Assembly: GCA_900550195.1 (NCBI GenBank)
Contig: URRB01000003.1
Coordinates: 1-64,000, forward strand
Length of the DNA: 64,000 bases
Reading direction: 5' to 3'
Source of the DNA: an uncultured Collinsella sp.
GTDB taxonomy: Bacteria > Actinomycetota > Coriobacteriia > Coriobacteriales > Coriobacteriaceae
Shown here: in pieces, positions 53,674-62,900 of the stretch
Numbering within the stretch: position 1 is the first letter of the stretch
Layout: each line of letters begins with the position of its first letter
Position numbers and translations under genes: made by a program
The notes under the pieces: generated by a model
Database searches by the model: none
The model's input: only the letters and a program-made list of their open reading frames with translations
Told to the model about the DNA's origin: nothing

Positions 53674-55659
53674 TTAGTTCTGCGAGAAAAAGGGGGACTG
53701 CCTCGGATCCACCGGCGGATGCGGCATCGGACCACCCTGGGGACTACCTTGCGAGCCGCCCTGACCGCCCATCATCTTATCGATGGCGTCCTGAACCTCG
53801 CCCTCGAACTTTTTCATTCCCTCATGCAAACGACGCTGACCGTCCTCAGAGCGCAGCTCCTCCATCTGCTCGGGCGAAATACCCAGTAGCTCGCCCAGCA
53901 CGCCCATCATCTCGTTTCGCACGCGCTCGCTCGTATCCTCGTCAGCAAAACGGCGCACCTCGGCGCGCGCCAGCGAATCGACCGTCATACGCTCCTTGCC
54001 GTTAAGCCCCAGGTCGGACCACGCGAGCATATACGGCCAGGCACGCTCGGCAAACGAACGGGCCGAGACGATCGGCGCCGTCGGCAGCATGCGGCGGGCG
54101 GCCTCGCCCTGACGCACGAGCATCAGCAGCAGCGAGCAGGCCTCAGGCTTGCCAGCGGCCATCGGGATGTCGTCGAAGGGTCGGCTGCGGTCCACGTGCG
54201 CCTCGAGCGCGCCATCGACCTCACCCGGCTCAAGCCCGCCGAGCAGCTGTGCCGCGCGGTCGAGCATATCGACCGGACCATCGAGCGTCGAGAGCGCCTG
54301 CGCCAACACTCGCTCCATGCAGTCTTCCACCGCGTTGAGCGTCACGAGCTCTTGGGGCACCACGGCAGACGTGCGGTTGCGCACGCGCGCCACAAACTCA
54401 AGCGTCGACAGGTACACATCGCCAAAGGGCGCAAAGTCGCCCTGGTAACCGCCGCAAAGCGCCGGCGCCGCCAGCGCATACTCGGTTTTGGACAGCGGGC
54501 TCAGCGCCATCGCGCCCAGCTCGAGCGCCGTGTCCTCCAGCATGAGGCCCAGCGTGCGCAAGCGCAGACGCTCGGCATCGCCCGCCGACACGTCGCGATC
54601 GAGCACACGCGCCGCATCCGGTACATCGCGCTCGACAGTGCGAATGTGCAAACGCTCGGCGATGGCACGGACGGCGGCACAGCGGGCAGCCTCGGCCTCC
54701 TCCTGCGCCGGCGTAAAGATACGGTTGCGCCCCAGCACCAAGCCAATCACATTACGCGGGCCCAGAGCGTCGACGGCCAGCGCCGCCAGCAAAGACGACG
54801 GCAAGTCGCCCTCGAGTGCCACCACAGCACGCGACGTACCGTGGGCTCGGGCGTTGTCGCGCACGGCGAGCACCAGCGCCTGCCACAGCCACTCCTCGGA
54901 ACGGAACTCGGGCAGTTCGTGATCCTCCAGGGCATCGAGCATCACGCCGCGCTGAATCTCCTGAACCAGCAGGCTCTCCTCAAAACACGGCGCCTGGGCC
55001 ACCACGCGACCGCAGTCGTCGAGCACAAACGAACCGCCGGTATACACCGACTCGTCATAGGCACCGACCGGCACCATGCAGGCAAACCACACGCTGCGCT
55101 TGGATGCGATCTTGCGGTAGGCGCCGCTGCGAACGGCGGCAATGGCGGCAGTCTCGCGGTCGGTCATGTCAAACGCGTTGAATTGGAAATAGGCAATGAG
55201 GTCGACGCCGGTCGGCAACATCTCGAGCTCGCGGTCCAAGTCAAAAATCACGGCGATGCGCACGCCGTCCACGTCGAACACCGGCGGCGCCCAACGCGTG
55301 TCGTTGTTCTCGCCACGCTGCAGGGCAATGCTCGAACGCGCCGGCACCACATGACCGTCCTTGAGCATCATGTAGTCGAGCAGCGGCTGGCCCTCAAACG
55401 AAACCGCCGCGGGCACGATGCAGATCATGTCAAGCTCCTGGATACGCTCGGCGACACCAGTCAAACCGGCAAGCACGTCGTGCTCAAAGTCAGCAGCGCC
55501 CACCAGGCCACCGGGCATGGCGCCCATAAAGAGCGGAGCCGGAACGCACAGCACGCGCGCCCCGCGCTCGTGGGCCAGACGAGCCTGGTCCTCGATGCGG
55601 CCGCAAATGCCCTCAATATCCCCAAGGCGCATATCGATCTGTGCAAGCGCGAGCTTCAT
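53674..55659 (-). CDS. NAD-synthetase-like protein with degenerate catalytic sites
   Basis: The 661-residue protein has the two-domain layout of glutamine-dependent NAD synthetase. The nitrilase-like N-domain starts MKLALAQIDMRLGDIEGI. Where active enzymes have Glu in FPELxxxGY, it reads VPAPLFMGA; the Lys block reads PARSSIALQR; the ICED Cys block reads VIFDLDREL, so Glu, Lys and Cys all appear lost. In the synthetase domain the SGGxDS ATP loop reads LEGDLPSSLLAALAVDALGP, and GTGNKSE reads LSPLSKTEYALA. It still aligns along its length (AFPIGD-like FAPFGDVYLST). A Gln/Gly/Pro-rich tail is added. It looks like a pseudoenzyme with a retained fold, perhaps NAD-precursor binding or regulatory. 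It is monocistronic and the gene seems intact, so selection is likely. Confidence 0.82.
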   Translation of the reverse strand: MKLALAQIDMRLGDIEGICGRIEDQARLAHERGARVLCVPAPLFMGAMPGGLVGAADFEHDVLAGLTGVAERIQELDMICIVPAAVSFEGQPLLDYMMLKDGHVVPARSSIALQRGENNDTRWAPPVFDVDGVRIAVIFDLDRELEMLPTGVDLIAYFQFNAFDMTDRETAAIAAVRSGAYRKIASKRSVWFACMVPVGAYDESVYTGGSFVLDDCGRVVAQAPCFEESLLVQEIQRGVMLDALEDHELPEFRSEEWLWQALVLAVRDNARAHGTSRAVVALEGDLPSSLLAALAVDALGPRNVIGLVLGRNRIFTPAQEEAEAARCAAVRAIAERLHIRTVERDVPDAARVLDRDVSAGDAERLRLRTLGLMLEDTALELGAMALSPLSKTEYALAAPALCGGYQGDFAPFGDVYLSTLEFVARVRNRTSAVVPQELVTLNAVEDCMERVLAQALSTLDGPVDMLDRAAQLLGGLEPGEVDGALEAHVDRSRPFDDIPMAAGKPEACSLLLMLVRQGEAARRMLPTAPIVSARSFAERAWPYMLAWSDLGLNGKERMTVDSLARAEVRRFADEDTSERVRNEMMGVLGELLGISPEQMEELRSEDGQRRLHEGMKKFEGEVQDAIDKMMGGQGGSQGSPQGGPMPHPPVDPRQSPFFSQN

Positions 55660-55700
55660 GGCTCAGCCCTTTCCGTCGTAAACCATCGAAATCGTAGTAA

Positions 55701-55731
55701 AAGCGCCGGCCGCATAATGCAGCCGGCGCTT
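55701..55731 (-). terminator. Terminator after the superoxide reductase gene
   Basis: The stem AAGCGCCGGC/GCCGGCGCTT (55701-55710, 55722-55731) continues on the minus strand into TTTTACTAC. Confidence 0.8.
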
Positions 55732-55776
55732 GCATGTGCATATGCTAGCTATGATACCCCGAGCGGGGGCGCGCTC

Positions 55777-56139
55777 CTAGAATGTCGCGGACCACAGCCC
55801 GTGCAGGTTGCAGTAGGCATAGACGGTACCGGTCTTGGAGCCGCCCGCGAAAAACGTCGCGGGTTTCATGCCGGGCTCAAGGTAATGGACCTCTAAGCGG
55901 CCCTCGGCCTCAAGCGCGATCCACTCAATGTAGTGCTCGGGCAGGCTGGGGTGCTCGACCGAGCCAACGCATGCGCGAATCACGTGACCGTCGCGCTCGG
56001 TCTCGACAACAGGCACGTGCTTCTCGTGCGCCGCGTCCTCAGTGTTTGCAGTCAGTTCCGTGCAACCGGCAGGGGTCGCAACGCCGTCGCCAAGGGCAGC
56101 GATGAGCTTGCCGTCAGGGTCCTTAAAGAATTTCGCCAT
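55777..56139 (-). CDS. Superoxide reductase (desulfoferrodoxin/neelaredoxin family)
   Basis: Reduces superoxide to peroxide with a mononuclear iron centre, an anaerobe's alternative to superoxide dismutase. 120 residues. The iron ligands of center II are visible: HEKHVPVVE (first His), EHPSLPEHYIEW (two His) and YCNLHGLW (Cys and last His), exactly as in the family. The N-terminal domain (to about 35) lacks the four Cys of a desulforedoxin iron site, so this is the one-iron type. The ATG at 56139 has AAAGGAG; the frame extends upstream without support. It is monocistronic with its own terminator. An electron donor (rubredoxin) is not in the window. Confidence 0.93.
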   Translation of the reverse strand: MAKFFKDPDGKLIAALGDGVATPAGCTELTANTEDAAHEKHVPVVETERDGHVIRACVGSVEHPSLPEHYIEWIALEAEGRLEVHYLEPGMKPATFFAGGSKTGTVYAYCNLHGLWSATF

Positions 56140-56304
56140 GATGTTCTCCTTTGCTGATGTGCCAATGTTCTTGATGGTTCTTATGCCCAAAGGCAGACAA
56201 ACCATCCACGGCATTGCAAATGAACACATAACGGATCAGGCAAGCGGTCGGGCCAAAATGCGTCGACCGTCCTGCCCATTCCAGCAGTCCCACCCCGCGC
56301 GCGG

Positions 56305-59300
56305 CTAGCGCCCGTCGCCGCCGAGCAGCGCCAGAACATCCTCGCGGGTAAACAGCGCCGACGAGATGCCGTCGCCGCCGAGCACGCTGTTGACCAGGTC
56401 GCGCTTGGACTCCTGCATCTGCATAATGCGTTCCTCAATCGTGTCCTTGGCGATGAGCTTGTACACGGTCACGGTATGTTGCTGGCCAATACGATGCGCA
56501 CGGTCGGTCGCTTGGTCCTGCGCCGCCACGTTCCACCACGGGTCGTAGTGGATGACCACGTCGGCCGCCGTCAGGTTAAGGCCCACACCGCCCGCCTTGA
56601 GCGAGATCAAAAAAACCGGCACCTCGCCCGCCTGGAACTGTGCGACCATCTTGGCGCGGCTCTCTTTAGACGATGCGCCCGTGAGCTTGAGGAAGGCGAT
56701 ATCCTCCTTGGCCAGGCGCTTGCCAATGATATCGAGCATGCCCGTAAACTGGCTGAACAACAGGATGCGATGACCACCGTCGAGTGCGCCGTGCACGAGC
56801 TCCATGCACGTATCGAGTTTGGCGCTCCCCGCCTTGTAATCCTCGTAGTGTAGACGCGGGTCGCAGCAGATCTGGCGCAGCTTGGTGAGCTCGGCGAGTA
56901 CCTTGAGCTTGTCTTTCTTAAACTCGGATGCCTCGCGGTGCTGCACTTGCTGGGCAATGCGGTCCTGGTTTGCCAGGTAAAGCTTGCGCTGCTCACCGGC
57001 GAGCTGAGCCACGACAGTGTCCTCGATCTTTTCGGGCAGATCGGCCACCACGTCTTCCTTGACACGGCGCAGCACAAACGGCGACACGAGTGCCTGCAGG
57101 CGAGCGGCGCTGTCGCCCTCGGAGTGCTCGACCGGACTTTCGAAGCGCTTTGCAAACGATTCACGCGTGCCCAGCAGGCCCGGCATCAAAAAGTCGAAGA
57201 TGCTCCAGAGCTCGGATAGGCGGTTTTCGATGGGCGTGCCCGTCAGAGCAAAGCGCACGCCGGCAGGCAGGCGCTTGGCGGCGCGAGCCACCTGGGTGAG
57301 CGGGTTTTTAATGTACTGGGCCTCATCGAGCACCACACGGGCAAAGTTCTGCTCGACGTACTCGTCGATATCGCGCCGCATAAGGTCATACGACGTCACG
57401 ACCACGTTATGCTCAGCCACGCCGGCAATCTGCACGCGGCGCTGCGCCTTGGCGCCCACGATTGCGCAAACATCGAGCGAGGGCGCAAAGCGCTCCAGCT
57501 CGGCAGTCCAGTTGTACACGAGCGAGGCCGGGCATACCACGAGCGTGGGCTTGATGTCCCCCGCCTCCACGCGCGCCAGGACATGCGCGATCATCTGGAG
57601 TGTTTTGCCCAGGCCCATGTCGTCGGCCAAGATGCCACCAAGGCCCAGGTGTTCGAGCGAGCCGAGCCACTGGTATCCGTCGACCTGGTAGCCACGCAGC
57701 GTGGCCTTGAGCGAGGCGGGTACCGTAAAGTCCATCTTGCCGAGCGTGTCCAGGCGCTCGACGGTACGGCGGAACGCAGCGTCGCGATCGGCCTCGAGCG
57801 CGGGCGTGCGCGCGAGCATGCTATCGACGAACAGGGTGCTCGATGCGGAAAGCGACACGCCGTCGAGCAGGTCGACGGCATCGACGCCCAGGTCCTTGGC
57901 GAGGCCAAACGCGGCTCGAGCGCCCTCGTCCAGGCGAATGATGTCGCCGGACGTAAGGCGCGCAAACGTTTGATGGCGCTTATAGGAGTCGAGGTAGATG
58001 GCAAGATCTGCCGCCGAAAGACCGCTCGCGCCCAGTTCAACATCGAGCAGGTTGCTCTTGACGGTGGCACGCACCGAAAGCTTGGGCGCAGGGCGCACCG
58101 AGATCTGGCGTAGGTGGTCGCTGAGCATGACCTCGCCCAGCTCGGACAGGGCAGACAGGCCCTCGGTCAGCAAGCAGAACAGGCTCTCGTCGTCGCGCTC
58201 CTCAAACGCCAGGCCGCCCTCGTAAAAGTCGAAATACAGGGCCGCCGTGTCCATAACGCGAAACTCTGCTATCTCGTCGCGCGGCGGCACGCCCGGGCGC
58301 TGTTCTTCGAAGGGGCTTCCCGGAGCACCCAGGCTAAAGAGATCTGCCGACCAGTCGCCGTAGGAAACCGTAATCTTGCAGGTCACGAGCCCGTCGTCGA
58401 CACCGATTGCCATGGCAAAGCTCGGCTCGGGCGCCACGGTGTCGAGCACGGCGGGCGCGGTAAGGTCGGTGTAGTCGCGCAAAATGGGCAGCGCCATACG
58501 ACAGAACTCCCCCACCTGGTCGACAGCGATATGGATCGGCGTGCGACAGGGCAGTAAGCGCGATAGGAACGGCGCCGCATGCTGGGCAAACGCTACATCG
58601 GCGCGGCGCGCACGGCGGGTGTCGACCAGATAGGCAACGTCGCCCGAAGCAAAGCAGTATGCATCGGCCGGCAGGCGTAGATCGTAGCTGCCGCCAGCCG
58701 CCGGCGCGATTTTGGCGGCAAGGAGCGGTGGGCGCTTAGACAGAGCCTCGTCCTCCCCTTCCGGAGGCATCTCAACCGCCACGTCATAGGTGCGATGCGT
58801 CGTCGTCCCCCGCGACCAGGCGGGCTCAAAGGAGATGGTCTGGCCACGCAGCAGGTCCAGCACATATACGATGCTATGCTCGGACAGCGGCAACTGACGC
58901 TCGGCGACAAAACCGCTGCGGGCAAAGTCGTACGACGCCGAACGCGAGCTTGTGATGTCATCGAGATAGGCAACTGTCGTCACAACAAGGTTGAGCAGCT
59001 TTGTCGACACGTCCTCGAAGGCTTCGGGCGTATGGACAAACGTGAGCTTCTTGCCGTACGAGAAGGTGCCGCCTCGGACATAGGCGTCGGCCATGCCGTC
59101 GATATCCTTGACCACGTAGGAGACCGATCCACAACGAATGCGAAGCTCGAGCGCCCAGCTAAAGCGGTCGGCAAACAGTGGATTGTAGTACGGCACCAAC
59201 GAGGGCTCCAACACCGCCTTGGGGGCATCGGGATCCACACTGCTGGCGAGCTTGCGGCGCATGCTCGCCAGCTCATCCATGCGTGCGTCCGAAAGATCGG

Positions 59301-59769
59301 AGAGCGCCGCCATGAGGCTGGGACTCGTGGGGACGGGCGCCGGAAAGGGAAAGTTGGGATTGACGGCCGGCGCTTTGAGCGCGGTGCGCGCGGGCTGTTT
59401 CGGCTGCGCCGTAAACGTGCGGACCGGCGTGCGCAAACCTTCGACGGGCTCGGCGCCGCTGGCATCCAAATACGCCAGAGCCGTGGCAATAGCGTGCTTG
59501 CACATACCGGGGTAACGATAGGCGGCGGGGCAATCGCAGTCGTAGTCGATCACCTCGTGCTCGTCCATGTCGAGCGCCACGTGCGTCTTGTACAGGTCGC
59601 CGCGCGAACCGCGCACCGAGCCCTCAACCGTCACGTTTTTGGAGAAGCGCGAGCCGCTGTCCTCGATCGACAGCACGGCGCCGTTGAGCATGAGCGAACG
59701 CCCCTTCATAAAGGTACCGCTCAGCGCCGCCTCTTTCCGGAGCGCCTGTGCAAACGTCCCCTGCGCCAT
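56305..59769 (-). CDS. SWIM-domain SNF2-family DNA helicase
   Basis: A 1154-residue protein typical of bacterial SNF2 helicases with an N-terminal SWIM zinc finger (DYDCDCPAAYRYPGMCKHAI: CxCx(n)CxH, about 70-90). A long SNF2-associated region (about 170-640) precedes the ATPase: motif I LADDMGLGKTLQM (about 713), motif II LDEAQYIKNP (about 815), FALTGTPIENRLSELW and the second RecA lobe with LLFSQFTGMLDIIG, LISLKAGGVGLNL and QATDRAHRIGQ. The ATG at 59769 follows GGAGGAAG; 59787 is an alternative. It probably remodels protein-DNA complexes. It lies downstream of dnaE on the same strand, separated by the inverted palindromic elements. Confidence 0.94.
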   Translation of the reverse strand: MAQGTFAQALRKEAALSGTFMKGRSLMLNGAVLSIEDSGSRFSKNVTVEGSVRGSRGDLYKTHVALDMDEHEVIDYDCDCPAAYRYPGMCKHAIATALAYLDASGAEPVEGLRTPVRTFTAQPKQPARTALKAPAVNPNFPFPAPVPTSPSLMAALSDLSDARMDELASMRRKLASSVDPDAPKAVLEPSLVPYYNPLFADRFSWALELRIRCGSVSYVVKDIDGMADAYVRGGTFSYGKKLTFVHTPEAFEDVSTKLLNLVVTTVAYLDDITSSRSASYDFARSGFVAERQLPLSEHSIVYVLDLLRGQTISFEPAWSRGTTTHRTYDVAVEMPPEGEDEALSKRPPLLAAKIAPAAGGSYDLRLPADAYCFASGDVAYLVDTRRARRADVAFAQHAAPFLSRLLPCRTPIHIAVDQVGEFCRMALPILRDYTDLTAPAVLDTVAPEPSFAMAIGVDDGLVTCKITVSYGDWSADLFSLGAPGSPFEEQRPGVPPRDEIAEFRVMDTAALYFDFYEGGLAFEERDDESLFCLLTEGLSALSELGEVMLSDHLRQISVRPAPKLSVRATVKSNLLDVELGASGLSAADLAIYLDSYKRHQTFARLTSGDIIRLDEGARAAFGLAKDLGVDAVDLLDGVSLSASSTLFVDSMLARTPALEADRDAAFRRTVERLDTLGKMDFTVPASLKATLRGYQVDGYQWLGSLEHLGLGGILADDMGLGKTLQMIAHVLARVEAGDIKPTLVVCPASLVYNWTAELERFAPSLDVCAIVGAKAQRRVQIAGVAEHNVVVTSYDLMRRDIDEYVEQNFARVVLDEAQYIKNPLTQVARAAKRLPAGVRFALTGTPIENRLSELWSIFDFLMPGLLGTRESFAKRFESPVEHSEGDSAARLQALVSPFVLRRVKEDVVADLPEKIEDTVVAQLAGEQRKLYLANQDRIAQQVQHREASEFKKDKLKVLAELTKLRQICCDPRLHYEDYKAGSAKLDTCMELVHGALDGGHRILLFSQFTGMLDIIGKRLAKEDIAFLKLTGASSKESRAKMVAQFQAGEVPVFLISLKAGGVGLNLTAADVVIHYDPWWNVAAQDQATDRAHRIGQQHTVTVYKLIAKDTIEERIMQMQESKRDLVNSVLGGDGISSALFTREDVLALLGGDGR

Positions 59770-59789
59770 CACTTCCTCCAATCTCACCC

Positions 59790-59828
59790 GGGGTAGCTAA
59801 TTTGGGACGGGGCTATTTTAGCTACCCC
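59790..59828. repeat. Palindromic element copy C (core TGGGACGGGG)
   Basis: 11-bp arms GGGGTAGCTAA/TTAGCTACCCC (59790-59800 and 59818-59828) enclose a 17-nt loop with TTGGGACGGGG. It shares the core and layout of copies A/B near 10.9 kb but has different arms. An exact inverted copy follows at 59881. Confidence 0.8.
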
Positions 59829-59880
59829 CATATGTCGGTTGAGATGCATTCCGACCCCGACTCATTCGCCGTCAGTCAAA

Positions 59881-59918
59881 GGGTAGCTAAAATAGCCCCG
59901 TCCCAAATTAGCTACCCC
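59881..59918. repeat. Palindromic element copy D (exact inverse of copy C)
   Basis: 38 nt that are the perfect reverse complement of copy C, 52 nt away (GGGTAGCTAAAATAGCCCCG...). C and D can pair into one long stem, and each is also a hairpin by itself. They lie between dnaE and the helicase gene and may act as a terminator or boundary. Confidence 0.85.
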
Positions 59919-59931
59919 GCCAACGCCGTCC

Positions 59932-62900
59932 TTAAATTACCGTCACTCTGCCTTGGTTACCCACGATGGCCTTTGCCTCGGCCAGCAGCGGAATCGAGCG
60001 TGCGTTGACCTTGGCCGGTACCTCGACACGCAGTACGCGCCCGTCCACCTGCTCGATAAAGATCTCCACGCGGTCGCCGCCCGGGTTGGCGGTAAGCACC
60101 GTGGCAAGACGCGCCATATTGCCCTGGCTAAAGCGGCTGTTGGGCACCATGACCTCAAACACCTTGGGCTTGTTGTTCTCCTCGTTGAGCTCAAGCGGCA
60201 CGATCTCCTGCGCGATGATCTGGTCGCCGCGGTCCGAGCGCTCGAGCTTGCCCTTAATGCGCACAAACGCATCGGACAGCTGCGCGCCGGTCTCGGGATC
60301 GACCTCGCCGTACAGGTACCCCTCGGCCTCCTTGTAGGTCTTGGGGAACACCACGACCGTGGCCTCGCCTTCCATGTCCTCGAGCTGCACAATGCCCATG
60401 GGGTCGCCGTTTTTGGTCACGCGCTTGGACACGCTCGAGACCATGCCGGCCCACCACAGTGCTTTGCCCTCGGGAATCTCCTGGTTGATGGTGCCGCCCG
60501 TGGGGTTTTGTACCTCGTAGCCGGTATCGATCTGCGAGAACGAGAAGTCGCGCGCCTTACTGAGCGCATACTCAAACGGGCGCAGCGGGTGGTCCGAGAC
60601 ATAGATGCCCAGAACCTCCTTCTCCTGGCTCAGCTTAAGGTGACGGTCCCACTCCTGGCCATCCGGATCGGGCACGCTCACCTCAAAGCCCGAGCCCTCA
60701 ACGTCGCCGAACATGTCGAAGAACGACGTCTGGCCGCTCGCGCGATCTTTCTGGCGCTTTACCGCTGCATCGATGATGTTCTCGGGGTTGTTCTTGTCCA
60801 CAAAGTGCATCATCTGGCGACGCGGATACCCCGTGGAGTCAAAGGCGCCTGCCTTGATGAGCGATTCGATCACGCGACGGTTGGCCTGGCTCGAGTCCAC
60901 GCGCTCGACAAAGTCGTGCAGCGTCTTAAACGGACCGCCCGCCTCGCGCTCGGCGATAATCGCCTGCGCCACGCCGGTGCCCACGCCGCGGATGCCGGCC
61001 AGGCCAAAGCGCACGCCTTCCTTGGTAGCCGTGAACTCGGTGCCGGACTCGTTGACATCTGGCGAAAGCACGGGGATGCCGTCGTAACGGCATGCCGAGA
61101 CGTAGTGAACGATCTTGTCGGTCTTGCCCGTGTAGGACGTCAGAACGGCCGCCATGTACTCGTGCGGATAGTGCGCCTTAAGCCATGCCGTCTGCATAAC
61201 CAGAATGGCGTAGCCGGCGGAGTGCGACTTGTTGAAGGCGTAGGACGCGAACTCGAGAACATCGTCCCAAATCTTCTGGGCGACCTCGCGCGTGTAGTTG
61301 TTCTTGATGGCGCCGTTCATCCAGTGGTCGTAGGTGGTCTCGTCCGAGCCATCCTCCCAGTGGAGCACCGTCGACGTGAGCAGCTTGATCTTTTTCTTAG
61401 CCACGGGCTTACGGATACGCGAGTCCGATTCGCCCTTGGAGAAGCCGCACATCTCAACGGAGATGAGCATAACCTGCTCCTGGTAGACCATGGTGCCGTA
61501 GGTTTCGCCCAGGATGTCGTCCAGGCGGTCGTCGTAGGAGACGGCCGGCTCCTTGCCGTTCATACGGTTGATGTAGGACGAAACCATGCCGGCACCCAGC
61601 GGGCCCGGGCGGTATAGAGCGATCAATGCCACAACGTGCTTGTACTCGGTGGGCTTCATATTCTTGATCGTGGCCGTCATGCCGGCGGACTCGACCTGGA
61701 AGACGCCGGCGGTGTGACCGGAGCCCATGAGCTTAAAGATCTCGGGGTCGTCAAAGGGAATCTCTTCCTCTTTGATGTCGATGCCGAAATTCTTTTTGAT
61801 GTTTGCCTTAGCCTTGGAGATAACCGTCAGCGTGCGCAGGCCCAGGAAGTCCATCTTGAGCAGGCCCATGTCGGCAACGGTATGGCCCTCGTACTGGGTA
61901 ATCTCGACGCCGCCCTTGGTATCGAGCTTGGTGGGCACATGCTCGTTGACGGGATCGCGGCAGATCAGGACGGCGCACGCGTGCACACCCTCGCCACGGG
62001 TGAGGCCCTCGATCGAGAGCGCCGTGTCGATGATACGGCGGGCGTCGTCATCCTTTTTATAGGCCTCGGCAAAGTCGGGGTTAAACAGATCCTCTTTGCC
62101 GGGTTGCTTTTCGAGCACCTGCTTGAGCTTGACCTTGGGGTCGCTCGAGACCATCTTGGACAGGCGCTGGCCCATGTAGACCGGGTAGTCCAGCACGCGC
62201 GCGGCGTCGTTGATGGCCTGCTTGGCCTTAATGGTCGAGTAGGTGATGACGTGGGTGACCTTCTCGGGACCGTAGAGCTGGCGAACGTGCTCCACGACCT
62301 CGAGGCGCCGCTCATCGTCGAAGTCCATATCGATATCGGGCATCTCGGTACGCTGCGGGGACAGGAACCTCTCGAACATCAGGCCGTTCTCGAGCGGGTC
62401 GAACGCGGTGATGTTCATGGCGTAGGCGACGATAGCGCCGGCGGCCGAGCCACGGCCGGGACCGACGCCGATGCCGTTGTCCTTGGCCCATTGCACGTAC
62501 TCGGCGACGATCAAAAAGTAGGCGGCAAAGCCCTTGTCGCAGATGACCTTGTATTCGTACTCAAAGCGCTCTTTGATGTTGACGCCACAGATCTCGCGCG
62601 TGGCCCAGTCGTCACCGTAGTGTTGGCGCAGGCCCTTCTCGCACTCGCGGCGGAACTGGCTCTCGTGCGTCTCGCCGGGATCGAGCAACGGGAAGCGCGG
62701 CAGGATGATGGAGTCCCAGTCCAGCTCAACGTAGCACTTGTCGGCAATCTCGAGCGTGTTGTCGCAGGCCTCGGGGCAATACGGGAACATCGCCCGCATC
62801 TCCTCCTCGGTCTTCATGTAAAACTCCGAGCCGGTCATGCGCATGCGGTTGGGGTCGTCGACCTTGGCGTTCATGCCGATGCACATGATGACGTCCTGCA

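Noticed and set aside
54196..55896. 566-codon plus-strand frame
   Set aside because: Antisense to the NAD-synthetase-like gene; His/Arg-rich shadow.
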